Source: Fidelibacterota bacterium UBA7303 (GTDB lineage: Bacteria; Fidelibacterota; Marinisomatia; Marinisomatales; UBA1611). Taken from it: 16,034 nt of DNA. The DNA lies in assembly GCA_002471805.1 (NCBI GenBank), contig DKQR01000034.1, positions 873 to 16,906 of the forward strand, given 5' to 3'. The position numbers and the translations under genes were made by a program. Below are positions 7,855-16,034 of this stretch, piece by piece; the stretch's first letter is position 1; each line of letters opens with the position of its first letter. The notes under the pieces were generated by a model. It saw only the letters and a list, made by a program, of their open reading frames with translations. It was not told the origin of the DNA and did not search any database.

Positions 7855-10800
7855 TCAGCCTGATATTGCCAGATTCACATCAAATCCAAAATCGCGGTCA
7901 ATCTTTTTACCTGCTGTCCTGCTGTCACTCTCCCGGTATTCATAGCGGAGCCCACCGCTGATTTTCGTAGAGAATTGATAAGAAACACGGAGGCCTGCTT
8001 TCCAGTTTTCTGTAAAAGTACCTTCTTCAAAATTAATTTTATCGCCAGATCGAAATTCTCTACTTTCATTCAGATCGAAATTTAGTGTAAAACTCATTGT
8101 ATTATTCAATTTGAGATCACCATAATATGGGATCGGCAGGGTCATACCGCCTCGATGAGAATAAGTGCCGGTGGAGGTATAACTGTTGTCTTCCCGAATA
8201 GTCATTCCAGATGTTGTTTCATCCAGGGATTTATTGCGGTTATGCCGAAAAGTCATGGATATATTTTTTTTCAAGGTCATGTTCATACCTACTAGAGGTG
8301 AAAAATTACGGTTGACTTTGGCGGTTCGCTCAAACTCCTTATAATCTTGAATGAATGTTGAGAAATTCAGAAAATTCAGCTCTTCACGACTGATATTCTC
8401 AAACTGCCAGGAACGGGATTCCTTTCCTGAATAACTATGTTCCAGGGATACAGATTTGGCAACCCATTTTATCACCGGCAGCTTTTCAAGTCCGCTGAGC
8501 CGGAAACTCCAGCCGGGAATGGGCATCCCGTTTTCCATGTATTCACCATAGGCAAAATAATCCCGCTGCATGGACAATTGTTCCAGGCCGGAACTGGCAC
8601 GATTCGTAGAAAAATTCTGCGAATAATTCAAATTGATTGATAAGGTTCGAGTTAATTTCAAACCGCTGCGGATAGAACCATCCCGTTTATGATCCCAGTT
8701 CCCCAGATTGCTGCCAGCCTCGGCTGAGTGGTCTAAACCATGTCCCGGAAGCCAGCCGAATTTATACCCTGTAGGTATTTCGCCAATAATCTGGTTTGCA
8801 GTCCTGTTTAAAGTTTCAGTGTAACTTAAACTGACCGGATTTATTTTTCCCACCAACCCGTGAATCAAAGTTAAAGATTTGTATTCCCGTCTTTCTTTTT
8901 TGGGTTTCTGTTCAACTTCCGGTTTTGCTTCCTGGTTCCTGGATCTGGACCGACTACCGGTTTTTCTGCTCCGTCCAGTTGATTTCGACGGCGGCTTATA
9001 AACAACTTCAAATAATTGTACCGGCGACAGTGTAAAATTTGAACCAAACCGTAATTGGGCGCTGACATTCTGGCCTTCCCGGGACAGATCATTGGTCCAC
9101 CTGTAATTTGCGGTGTAAGTAAAGGAGGGTTTGAGCCACTTAAAAAACCCTGGAGAAAATGAAGTGTTCAATGCTTCCGTGGTCTGGGTAACAGTTCCCG
9201 GATCCAGATCCCTCAGGGCTAACCAGGCGTACCCGCGGTAATCGTTGAGCTTGCTTTGTCCGGACCAGGAGTACTTGGTGGATAGATTATTGGTGACCTT
9301 ATAATCCAGGTTTAAGGATCGATCCAGACCAAAGTTATAATTATCCGGTGAGCGAATTCCAGATCTGGTCTGGTTCCAGCTCAGCTTTTCATTCAAGTTC
9401 AGGCTGGTTCTGAATGCGGAAGGGGTATAGTAAATCTGCAGATCACTGATAGAGGCACCCACCAGCGGCCAGCCCTTCATCCATCCCAATGGATTAATAT
9501 AATTATTTCTGCCGAACGGAAAATTATAGGAAAATTTCCCGGAATAGGTTTCCGAACGTTTATTGCTGTAGGTTATATCCGATGACCTGGACTGCGAAGC
9601 ACTGAAATTAACCTGAATGTTATCAATGGTATATTTAAACAGCTTGTTATCTGATTTACCTGTTTTGGACAGGGAAGTGCTCAAGGAAACGGATTCACTT
9701 AAGGTTAGCACGGAATCCGGCGGAGAATCCAAATCCACAAGTATATCTTCCCCAGGGAAATATTTGGGCCTGTTTTGATTGCGGGTCAGCGATCCATTCA
9801 CCGGCATGGACAACCCCCAGGAGGTGGGCAGTAAGCGATGCAGACCCAATTTACCGGATATATTCAGGTTTTCTGATGTATTGGTGCTCTTGGAAAGGCG
9901 CTCCTGCAAACGATGGTATTCCGCATCCTGCCGGCTGTAGACCACATTGGCATTCCCCAGGTCGGATAATTTTAAACTGGATTGCACACGCATGGCTACA
10001 CCCTTTTCCTTCTTAACCCCGCTTAAGCGCAGTTCATCCAGCCACAGCTCCCCAGTGATTGCTTCGTCACCGATATTGCGCATACCCACCATGAAATACT
10101 GCAGCCTGTTCAGGGCAGGTTTTCCCGTTATACTTATCCGTTTGCCTGTCTTGAACCCCTCCTCATCCGTATAAATATATTGGCGCACATTGGCGGAATC
10201 CCTAATGATATCTGTTTCTCGCAATTTCACTCCAGCTGTATCCTGCTGCTTCAGAGTGGTAAGCCAATCCAGGTCTATCTTGATACTGTTGCGTCCATCA
10301 TCCTCATCCCAGCCATTATAAACCGGCTGGGTGATCTCATAGGAATCCTCACCAAGGCCAAACTTTAATAAAAACTCTACATCCGTCTCCTGGGATGTGA
10401 TCCAGGGACTATCCCCATGAATATACATTTTCATGTAATCATAGGTCATGAAACTTCGTTTCTGATTATCATTCAGGGTATATAGTGTTTTCTGGGCAAT
10501 TCCTGTATGTTTGGGCGGCAACTGATCAAACTGCAATACCAGGGACTGCTCTTTAGACCGTATCTCATTTAAAATATCGTATTCGCCTTTCACGCCCTTG
10601 GGCGGAATATAATCTGCATTATCCTCTGTATTGATTACCGCAACCTGGAAGGAGGGCTCCAGGCCCACATACTCGGTGGAATCCGGGGCAATAATACCCA
10701 TTTCCTGCCATTCATTTCCTACTATTTCTATCTTGGCAATTGCCAGGTTGGAAAAATTCGGTTCCAATCCGGACACAGCCAGACGCACATAACGAATTTC

Positions 10801-13800
10801 ATTCCATTCGATATTGCGTACGCTTTTAAAATCAGATAAGGGAATACGGAACAGACGCCAGCCGGTGGGCTGCCCGTTTTTTACTGTTTCCCCGGCCAGA
10901 TAGGTAGTATCTGTCAAATCAATACTTGCAGAAAAATAATCGTTGGTTTTATCCAGGAAAGTAGACCGGTCCAAATCTTCTGTATCCGGGTACTTTCCGC
11001 CTTCCTGGATCTTATTTCCTGTGCCATTGCCCTCAGTGCCGTTCACTTGGGAGTAATTGGAACTGCCCTGTTCGTAAAACCAGTTATCACCATTAGGGTC
11101 CTCCGGATCAACATCACCTGCCTCATTGATTAAATCGCTGTCCTCGGCTGCCAATTCTGCGTAAGTACCGCTTTCCAAGCACCCGCCCCAGCCATTTTCT
11201 GTTTCATCAAAACAGCCATCCAATCCTGTATCCTCATTTTCTTCAAGAAATCCATTTCCCAGGGTTAATCCTGCTGCGGGAATGTCCTCTGTATTCAAGT
11301 TGTTATTGCCGTCCATATCTTCGCTGATTTTTCCCAGATCAATTGATAAATTCCCTTTATTGCCATTCAGCCAGATCTCGAAAAACTTGCTTTGGGTCTG
11401 ATCGTAGTCACCAGAATATAGAGAGGTCGTAATTCCAACCCAGATCGAATCCTTATTAATAGTGTTTTGATGCTCCCTTGATTTGTAGCGCAGAATCAGT
11501 ACATCTGTGGTCTCGTTCCCCGCCCGCAGTGAAGTGGACTGGTTGGGCCATATATCCCTTGTCCGGTACGGAATATAGGGATTATACCAGTCGAGTTTCC
11601 CACGGTGCCTCTGATTCAATTCATCACCAAATTCCTGGGTTATTTTATCAAAGGAAAGGGGAGCCGATGATTCTTTCCAGAACCTTCTTTGTATGGATGG
11701 GGATGTGGTTCGTTTGGCCCCTTCGAAATCATCAATGAAGGCAACTCCATTGGCATCACCGGTTTCCGGGTTATCGATTGAATTTGGATTCGGCAGCACT
11801 TGGGCAATTTCACCTTCTATGGATAAGGATGACATTTTGTCGGCTTCGATTAACGGCAACTTATCCAGCATACGCGTCAGTCCATCCATGTCCCACTGGT
11901 AGCGGCCATTGAGATCCCAGATGAAGTTGCGGGTCGGTTCATAACCCACCTCCACTTTTTCATTAATGATCGACTGGTTGAAATACAAAGCCGTGGCTCC
12001 CAGAAAGGAATTATTCTGGCCCAAATCCATTTGCGCCCGAGTGCCAAAGATTGTTTTCTTATCAAAGGAAACCAGTTCATGCTTATCAAAGTTGATCTTT
12101 AGTTTTGCATTGGGGTCGCTTGCTGCGTCGCCCATAAGTACTATGGTACCCGTGAAATAATCGATCTGGTAATCTATACCCCGTTTCAGTGTAACACCAT
12201 CCCTGATCACCTCTTCACTGCCTTCCACCAGCATGAAACCCAGGTTGATGGTGGAACTCTGATTGGTATATTTTGCCTCAATCATCCAGCGGTGGCCCAG
12301 GTTAACTTCTGAGGATACTGTGGAGGTATAAATTACTCCTGGGCCAAGTTGATCCTGTAAAAATTCAGATGTGTTGCCGCCCTCAATGGAATCGGCCTGT
12401 GCAAAAGGGTGCAGTGCCGGCAGCATCAGTTCACCATCGATCATATTTACAATATTGCCTGCGTCCTTATCAATGAGTTCATCATAGCTGCGGTTACCAT
12501 TCTCATCCAGACTGTCCAGACCAAACAGGGTTATATAGGGCAGGCTGGTGGTCCTATCCCGTTCTGTGATCGGCGTGGCATTTTTATTGTATATCTGGAT
12601 CTCAAACCCCTCCGGATTGATCTTGGTGGTCCCCATGCTGTACACATTTTTGAACATAAGTTTCCAGGTGGAATGGTTGGGATGACTGTTGCGGGGTTTG
12701 AGCATCATCAGGGATAAATTCGTGCCCGCTGAATCCGGACCCTGCCCTACAACCATGACGGTATCCCCGGTAGCCCGGTCTGCCAGTACAAATGTACATC
12801 CAAGTATGTCCTGGGAGACCTGATCCCGAACCCGGATAAAACCCAGATCCGGGCTGATGTAATAATTGGTTCCCTGTTCCAGGCGGATAAAGCTGCCCTC
12901 CTCATTTTCATCAATATAGGTAGAATCCGTTGGATTCAGGGGATCAATATAGGCCATACCCGTCATGGCACCGGCCTCGTTTGTATTTATAGATTTATAC
13001 AATTCAAAATTTTTCACCACCATGTTGCCAATGGAATGCAATCCGTTTTTTAAAGGGTAAAAAGAAGGAATCATGATTTCCCATCCCGGCAGAAATGTAT
13101 GGGCACCATCCCGAAACCAGGAGTGGATAAAGAAATATCTGTTTTTGATCCAATCCACATCACGGATATTCTGGGAACTGGATTGCCCGCCACCCTGCCA
13201 TTCGGACTGTTCTTTTTTCGTTTTTTCGATGGAAGCAATGGTGGTCACATCTACCGGCCCCAGCTTGGAAATGGCCTTGATGCCGAACAGCCCCTGATTT
13301 TTCCCGGAAAAGGTCACATACTTTGTGGAAGGCAGGGAAAGGGAGATATTCCCGGCCTCGATTTTCTGAACAATATCATCCTCGTAGCCTTCATAGGAGA
13401 TGCGGATATTGTTTTCCCAGTCAAAATCACGTTCTGAATCCTGATCCATGGCTACGGTGATTTGATCTCCGATTTTGCCCTGGATATTCAAGTTTTGTTT
13501 CTGGTCAAATTCCAGGTGGGTGTTCTGGGTCTGGTTCAGGGTAGAACGCACCAGCTCCTGATCCTGAAATACCATTTTACCGTTAATATTCACATTCCCG
13601 CTGACTCTTAGGGAAGCGCGGCCCAGATTGCCGATATCCACTCCCACCACTTCCAACATCTGGCCCCGGCGTTTCCGATCACCATCTTTTTCCTCTTTGT
13701 GCATGATTTCAAGGAATTTTGCATACCAGTTGCGTTTATGCAGCCGGTCCAAGTACCACTCCACATCTGCAGTAAAAGGCATACGGGGTTCTTCACCATC

Positions 13801-14121
13801 GGCAAATTCCAGCACCGTGATCCAGGACCAGTCCCAGGCTACCTCTATAATAACTTCTTTTTTCTGATACGGGAAAGACAGCAGACCTATGGGCTGGGTC
13901 AGGGAATCAAGAGGCTGGACCAGAGTTTTGTTTACCCTTGGGAACGGATTTACAACAAAATCGGATTCCGGAACATATGAAAAGTGTAAAACAGGGAAGG
14001 ATTCTTGTTGGGCAGATGATTCTGCTTCCTGGGGGAATGCGTAACCCAAGGCACAGAGTACCCATAAGCCGAGGGCGTAAACTCGACCTTGAAAAAGGCA
14101 ATATTGCTTATAATGGTGCAA
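7855..14121 (-). CDS. sprA: SprA (Sov), type IX secretion outer-membrane translocon
   Basis: 2088 aa, somewhat shorter than Flavobacterium SprA (about 2400 aa). SprA forms the giant 36-strand barrel through which T9SS cargo leaves. The only in-frame start near the 5' end is TTG 14121 (stop TGA just upstream). It gives basic residues K5 and R13, then a hydrophobic core ending LGYA (28), so a signal peptide is intact; GAAG 8 nt upstream may serve as ribosome site. Family hallmarks: VVGVDIGNLGRASLRVSG (from about 158), KIGDQITVAMDQDSERDFDW and IEAGNISLSLP in the first SprA_N-like region; FIDDFEGAK (795-803) in the second; then a long Ser/Asn/Thr-rich, alternating beta-barrel part to the C-terminus. 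Two unusual loops stand out: an acidic, Asp/Gly-rich segment from about 935 with two Cys, and a Lys/Arg-rich segment at 1712-1747. The gene follows rdgB by 38 nt and leads the T9SS set. Confidence 0.95.
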   Translation of the reverse strand: MHHYKQYCLFQGRVYALGLWVLCALGYAFPQEAESSAQQESFPVLHFSYVPESDFVVNPFPRVNKTLVQPLDSLTQPIGLLSFPYQKKEVIIEVAWDWSWITVLEFADGEEPRMPFTADVEWYLDRLHKRNWYAKFLEIMHKEEKDGDRKRRGQMLEVVGVDIGNLGRASLRVSGNVNINGKMVFQDQELVRSTLNQTQNTHLEFDQKQNLNIQGKIGDQITVAMDQDSERDFDWENNIRISYEGYEDDIVQKIEAGNISLSLPSTKYVTFSGKNQGLFGIKAISKLGPVDVTTIASIEKTKKEQSEWQGGGQSSSQNIRDVDWIKNRYFFIHSWFRDGAHTFLPGWEIMIPSFYPLKNGLHSIGNMVVKNFELYKSINTNEAGAMTGMAYIDPLNPTDSTYIDENEEGSFIRLEQGTNYYISPDLGFIRVRDQVSQDILGCTFVLADRATGDTVMVVGQGPDSAGTNLSLMMLKPRNSHPNHSTWKLMFKNVYSMGTTKINPEGFEIQIYNKNATPITERDRTTSLPYITLFGLDSLDENGNRSYDELIDKDAGNIVNMIDGELMLPALHPFAQADSIEGGNTSEFLQDQLGPGVIYTSTVSSEVNLGHRWMIEAKYTNQSSTINLGFMLVEGSEEVIRDGVTLKRGIDYQIDYFTGTIVLMGDAASDPNAKLKINFDKHELVSFDKKTIFGTRAQMDLGQNNSFLGATALYFNQSIINEKVEVGYEPTRNFIWDLNGRYQWDMDGLTRMLDKLPLIEADKMSSLSIEGEIAQVLPNPNSIDNPETGDANGVAFIDDFEGAKRTTSPSIQRRFWKESSAPLSFDKITQEFGDELNQRHRGKLDWYNPYIPYRTRDIWPNQSTSLRAGNETTDVLILRYKSREHQNTINKDSIWVGITTSLYSGDYDQTQSKFFEIWLNGNKGNLSIDLGKISEDMDGNNNLNTEDIPAAGLTLGNGFLEENEDTGLDGCFDETENGWGGCLESGTYAELAAEDSDLINEAGDVDPEDPNGDNWFYEQGSSNYSQVNGTEGNGTGNKIQEGGKYPDTEDLDRSTFLDKTNDYFSASIDLTDTTYLAGETVKNGQPTGWRLFRIPLSDFKSVRNIEWNEIRYVRLAVSGLEPNFSNLAIAKIEIVGNEWQEMGIIAPDSTEYVGLEPSFQVAVINTEDNADYIPPKGVKGEYDILNEIRSKEQSLVLQFDQLPPKHTGIAQKTLYTLNDNQKRSFMTYDYMKMYIHGDSPWITSQETDVEFLLKFGLGEDSYEITQPVYNGWDEDDGRNSIKIDLDWLTTLKQQDTAGVKLRETDIIRDSANVRQYIYTDEEGFKTGKRISITGKPALNRLQYFMVGMRNIGDEAITGELWLDELRLSGVKKEKGVAMRVQSSLKLSDLGNANVVYSRQDAEYHRLQERLSKSTNTSENLNISGKLGLHRLLPTSWGLSMPVNGSLTRNQNRPKYFPGEDILVDLDSPPDSVLTLSESVSLSTSLSKTGKSDNKLFKYTIDNIQVNFSASQSRSSDITYSNKRSETYSGKFSYNFPFGRNNYINPLGWMKGWPLVGASISDLQIYYTPSAFRTSLNLNEKLSWNQTRSGIRSPDNYNFGLDRSLNLDYKVTNNLSTKYSWSGQSKLNDYRGYAWLALRDLDPGTVTQTTEALNTSFSPGFFKWLKPSFTYTANYRWTNDLSREGQNVSAQLRFGSNFTLSPVQLFEVVYKPPSKSTGRSRKTGSRSRSRNQEAKPEVEQKPKKERREYKSLTLIHGLVGKINPVSLSYTETLNRTANQIIGEIPTGYKFGWLPGHGLDHSAEAGSNLGNWDHKRDGSIRSGLKLTRTLSINLNYSQNFSTNRASSGLEQLSMQRDYFAYGEYMENGMPIPGWSFRLSGLEKLPVIKWVAKSVSLEHSYSGKESRSWQFENISREELNFLNFSTFIQDYKEFERTAKVNRNFSPLVGMNMTLKKNISMTFRHNRNKSLDETTSGMTIREDNSYTSTGTYSHRGGMTLPIPYYGDLKLNNTMSFTLNFDLNESREFRSGDKINFEEGTFTENWKAGLRVSYQFSTKISGGLRYEYRESDSRTAGKKIDRDFGFDVNLAISG

Positions 14122-14159
14122 GTGTCAGTCTTCACTAAACTGATACCGGTTTATTCGAT

Positions 14160-14777
14160 CTATTCTCCTTTTTCTTCAAAAACAGTTATTAATTTTTTTC
14201 GCATTTTTTGAAGGGCCCGTGCCCGGTGACTGATTTCATTTTTTTGCGCTGCACTCATTTCCGAAAATGTTTTTCCGGTATCCGCCGCCTCAAAAATCGG
14301 GTCATAACCAAAGCCCCCTGCGCCCCTTTGCTCCCGGGTTATCAACCCTTCTATGATTCCTTCGGTCCATAGTTCCGTATCACTATCAATCAGGGCAACG
14401 ACCGTTCGAAAGCGGGCGGTCCGGTTCTGCCTGGAAATACCTGCCATTACGGATAACAATTTTTTTACATTATCTTGATACGTAGCATCTTCACCTGCAA
14501 ATCGGGCAGAATAGACACCTGGTGCTCCATGAAGGGCATCTACCTCCAGACCGGTATCATCTGCCAGTGCCGGAAAACCTGTTTTCAGGTGTACCGCACG
14601 TGCCTTGATCAGGGCGTTTTCAAGAAGCGTGGTGCCATTTTCAGGAATATCATCAATCTCGGGGTACTGGTCCAGGCCAATAACATCCAGACCCAGATCT
14701 GACAGTACCGCATTCATTTCTGTCTGTTTGTCCGGATTATGAGTTGCTAGTACCAGTGTCTGTCGACGGAACATCAT
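14160..14777 (-). CDS. rdgB: RdgB/HAM1 family XTP/dITP diphosphatase
   Basis: 205 aa, the usual family length. It hydrolyses non-canonical purine nucleoside triphosphates (dITP, XTP) to monophosphates, keeping deaminated bases out of DNA and RNA; cytoplasmic. Motifs: substrate-binding ATHNPDKQTEM near the N-terminus, LADDTGLEVDAL with the catalytic Asp (D74, equal to E. coli D69), APGVYSARFAGEDA, TREQRGAGGFGYDPIF, and SHRARAL near the end. ATG 14777 has AAGGG 6 nt upstream. It is the first gene of the minus-strand block and follows the 181-bp gap beside the tRNA gene, so its promoter probably drives the T9SS genes behind it. The link to secretion is likely just shared transcription. Confidence 0.96.
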   Translation of the reverse strand: MMFRRQTLVLATHNPDKQTEMNAVLSDLGLDVIGLDQYPEIDDIPENGTTLLENALIKARAVHLKTGFPALADDTGLEVDALHGAPGVYSARFAGEDATYQDNVKKLLSVMAGISRQNRTARFRTVVALIDSDTELWTEGIIEGLITREQRGAGGFGYDPIFEAADTGKTFSEMSAAQKNEISHRARALQKMRKKLITVFEEKGE

Positions 14778-14783
14778 CCATTT

Positions 14784-14788
14784 CCCTT
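14784..14788 (-). promoter_or_regulatory. Ribosome binding site of rdgB
   Basis: AAGGG on the minus strand ends 6 nt before ATG 14777. It is one of only two clear Shine-Dalgarno sites in the operon and supports this start for rdgB over nearby alternatives. Confidence 0.6.
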
Positions 14789-14892
14789 ACCAAAAATGCC
14801 GGGGAACCTATAAGAATTCGTCCTGCAATACAAGAAATAAGTAAAACGTGCTTTTTAAGGCTTTATCCGTGATCCCGGCGCTATAAATCTTT

Positions 14893-14921
14893 TTGACTTG
14901 GCTGATACCGACCGCTAAGTT
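14893..14921 (+). promoter_or_regulatory. Possible tRNA-Phe promoter
   Basis: TTGACT at 14893-14898 and TAAGTT at 14916-14921 are separated by 17 nt, with the -10-like box ending 37 nt before the tRNA. The -35 is good and the -10 is poor. If the organism uses the Bacteroidota-type sigma factor, this match would not apply. Confidence 0.3.
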
Positions 14922-14958
14922 CCACGCGCTTTTCTCGTCATAAAACTGATTGAATTGT

Positions 14959-15031
<73 letters not shown>

Positions 15032-15043
15032 CACTCTTAATAC

Positions 15044-15077
15044 CTGCTCATAGCAGAATCTATTTTATATTTTTACT
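15044..15077 (+). terminator. Weak terminator-like hairpin after tRNA-Phe
   Basis: CTGCT (15044-15048) and AGCAG (15052-15056) form a 5-bp stem with a 3-nt loop, followed by a T-rich but interrupted tract to 15077. It starts 12 nt past the tRNA end and runs into the stop codon of the convergent propeller gene. The stem is short, so termination is only a suggestion. Confidence 0.3.
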
Positions 15078-16034
15078 TATTTACCCATTCGCAGATAAAA
15101 ATATTGGTATCACCACGCTTTGCCTGGTTGCGGTTGGATGCAAAAACCAGGTATTTCCCGTCCAAGCTGAACATGGGAAAACCGTCAAATCCATCAAAAT
15201 AAGTAATTCTCTCCAGCCCGGTTCCATCCGTATTGATGGCATAAAGATCAAAATCACGGCCTTTTTCGTCATGCATATTCGATGAAAAGATTATCCGGTT
15301 CCCATTTGGAAAGAAAAAAGGTCCAAAATTTGCTGCACCATTATCGGTTACCTGTTGTTTATTTGTCCCATCAGAGTTCATGGTCCACAGCTGCAATGCC
15401 ATGGGCCGAATTGCATTTTCCGAAAGCAGGGTTTCGTAGTCGGCAATGTCTTTTTTTGATTCCGGGTAAAATGCCCGCCAAACAATTGTTGAACCGTCAT
15501 AACTGTAAAAGGCACCACCATCATAACCAAGTCTGTTCGTTAACTGTTGTTTTCCCGAACCATCGGGATTCATGGTCCAAAGTTCCAAGTCTCCGCTTTC
15601 GATGGAAGTATAGATAATTCTCTGGCCGTCAAAAGAAAAAGTGGCTTCCGCATCATAGCCGGGTGCATCCGTCAAACGCTGCAAACTCGACCCGTTTATG
15701 GAAGCTTTGAAAATATCATATCCTTCATAAAGTTTCCAAATATACCCCATGCTATAATCAGGTTTTGGCGGACAGTCCGAATTGGCCAGATGGGTGGACG
15801 CATAAATGATACCGTCATCATCCGGATACTGGAAAAAACTACAGGTTGTAACGCCATTACCAGTAGAGACCATTTCAGTTGATCCTGATGCAATATCCAT
15901 GATAAAGATCTGATCACAGAGGCTGTCTCCATCATGAGCCTGGAGAATCAGCTTTTTCCCGTCCGAACTGAAATATGCCTCTGCATTTTCACCTGAGAAA
16001 GTCAGCTGCCGAAGATTTTTAAAATGTTCTTCAT
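15073..16034 (-). CDS. PD40/TolB-like beta-propeller protein (5' end outside window)
   Basis: Partial: 319 residues are visible and the frame stays open to the right edge, so the N-terminus is missing. PD40 (WD40-like TolB) repeats are clear: QLTFSGENAEAYFSSDGKKL, RLTDAPGYDAEATFSFDGQR, LWTMNPDGSGKQQLTNRLGY, LWTMNSDGTNKQQVTDNG, and LYAINTDGTGLERITYFDGF followed by PMFSLDGKYLVFASNRN. The pattern 'F-S-x-D-G-x-x-I/L-x-F-x-S' and 'M-N-x-D-G-x-x-x-x-x-L/V-T' is that of the TolB propeller. The visible part is propeller to the last residues, with no trailing peptidase or sorting domain. The protein is probably exported; its role is unknown. It converges on the tRNA gene (41 nt between their ends) and is separate from the T9SS block. 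Confidence 0.88.
   Translation of the reverse strand, partial: EEHFKNLRQLTFSGENAEAYFSSDGKKLILQAHDGDSLCDQIFIMDIASGSTEMVSTGNGVTTCSFFQYPDDDGIIYASTHLANSDCPPKPDYSMGYIWKLYEGYDIFKASINGSSLQRLTDAPGYDAEATFSFDGQRIIYTSIESGDLELWTMNPDGSGKQQLTNRLGYDGGAFYSYDGSTIVWRAFYPESKKDIADYETLLSENAIRPMALQLWTMNSDGTNKQQVTDNGAANFGPFFFPNGNRIIFSSNMHDEKGRDFDLYAINTDGTGLERITYFDGFDGFPMFSLDGKYLVFASNRNQAKRGDTNIFICEWVNK

Larger units (their letters stand above)
14778..14958. promoter_or_regulatory. Divergent intergenic region between rdgB operon and tRNA-Phe
   Basis: This 181-bp stretch holds no convincing ORF. It separates the minus-strand rdgB-sprA block from the plus-strand tRNA and must contain a promoter for each. On the minus strand a weak candidate is TTGTAT followed 15 nt later by TATAGG, ending about 30 nt before the rdgB start. 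No riboswitch-like structure or strong operator dyad is visible. Confidence 0.45.

Noticed and set aside
7211..7945. 244-aa plus-strand ORF antisense to the cyclase gene
   Set aside because: It is antisense to a gene with clear catalytic motifs, and its translation shows no domain or signal; open antisense frames of this size are common.
13950..14135. Minus-strand ORF starting at GTG 14135 over the sprA 5' end
   Set aside because: It has no signal peptide or recognisable domain, and the sprA frame already has its own start and signal peptide, so it is a shadow frame.
14122..14159. Terminator or promoter between rdgB and sprA
   Set aside because: The 38-nt gap has only a short imperfect dyad (AGT...ACT) without a T tract and no clear -35/-10 pair.

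Overview
The window reads as a piece of a Gram-negative, type IX secretion (T9SS) bacterium of the Fibrobacterota-Chlorobiota-Bacteroidota neighbourhood. My best guess is Candidatus Marinimicrobia (Neomarinimicrobiota) or a close relative, inferred from the mix of SprA, PorV/PorQ-family proteins, a sorting-domain propeller protein and moderate GC content. No 16S or other taxonomic marker is present, so the assignment is an inference.

Layout: almost everything lies on the minus strand, so the genes read from right to left. At the far right (15073-16034) is the C-terminal part of a PD40/TolB-like beta-propeller protein, cut by the window edge. Next is a single plus-strand tRNA-Phe(GAA) at 14959-15031, then a 181-bp gap (14778-14958) that should hold the divergent promoters. 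From 14777 down to position 1 runs a very compact block of ten minus-strand genes: rdgB (ITP/XTP pyrophosphatase), sprA (giant T9SS outer-membrane translocon), an M28-fold glutaminyl cyclase lipoprotein, an uncharacterised lipoprotein, a beta-propeller protein with a T9SS C-terminal domain (PorZ-like), a PorV-type barrel, a PorQ-type barrel, a divergent polysaccharide deacetylase (YibQ family), a Zn-dependent type II asparaginase, and a secreted endonuclease/exonuclease/phosphatase-family enzyme cut by the left edge. Junctions are +38, +5, +2, -8, -1, -17, -4, +5 and -8 nt, which implies one operon with translational coupling.

How they fit together: SprA is the outer-membrane pore of T9SS, PorV is the shuttle that takes cargo from it, and PorQ and PorZ (with PorU, not seen here) form the attachment complex in Bacteroidota. 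This block therefore looks like a translocon plus attachment-complex operon. The glutaminyl cyclase directly after sprA fits the Bacteroidota 'Q-rule', in which exported proteins begin with Gln after signal-peptide cleavage and are capped as pyroglutamate. The two clearest signal peptides in the operon, those of the propeller protein and the PorV-type barrel, both have Gln right after the predicted cleavage site. The unknown lipoprotein between the cyclase and the PorZ-like gene is the best candidate here for an undescribed T9SS accessory part.

No insertion sequence, CRISPR array, phage gene or rRNA is seen. Nearly all of the window is coding.
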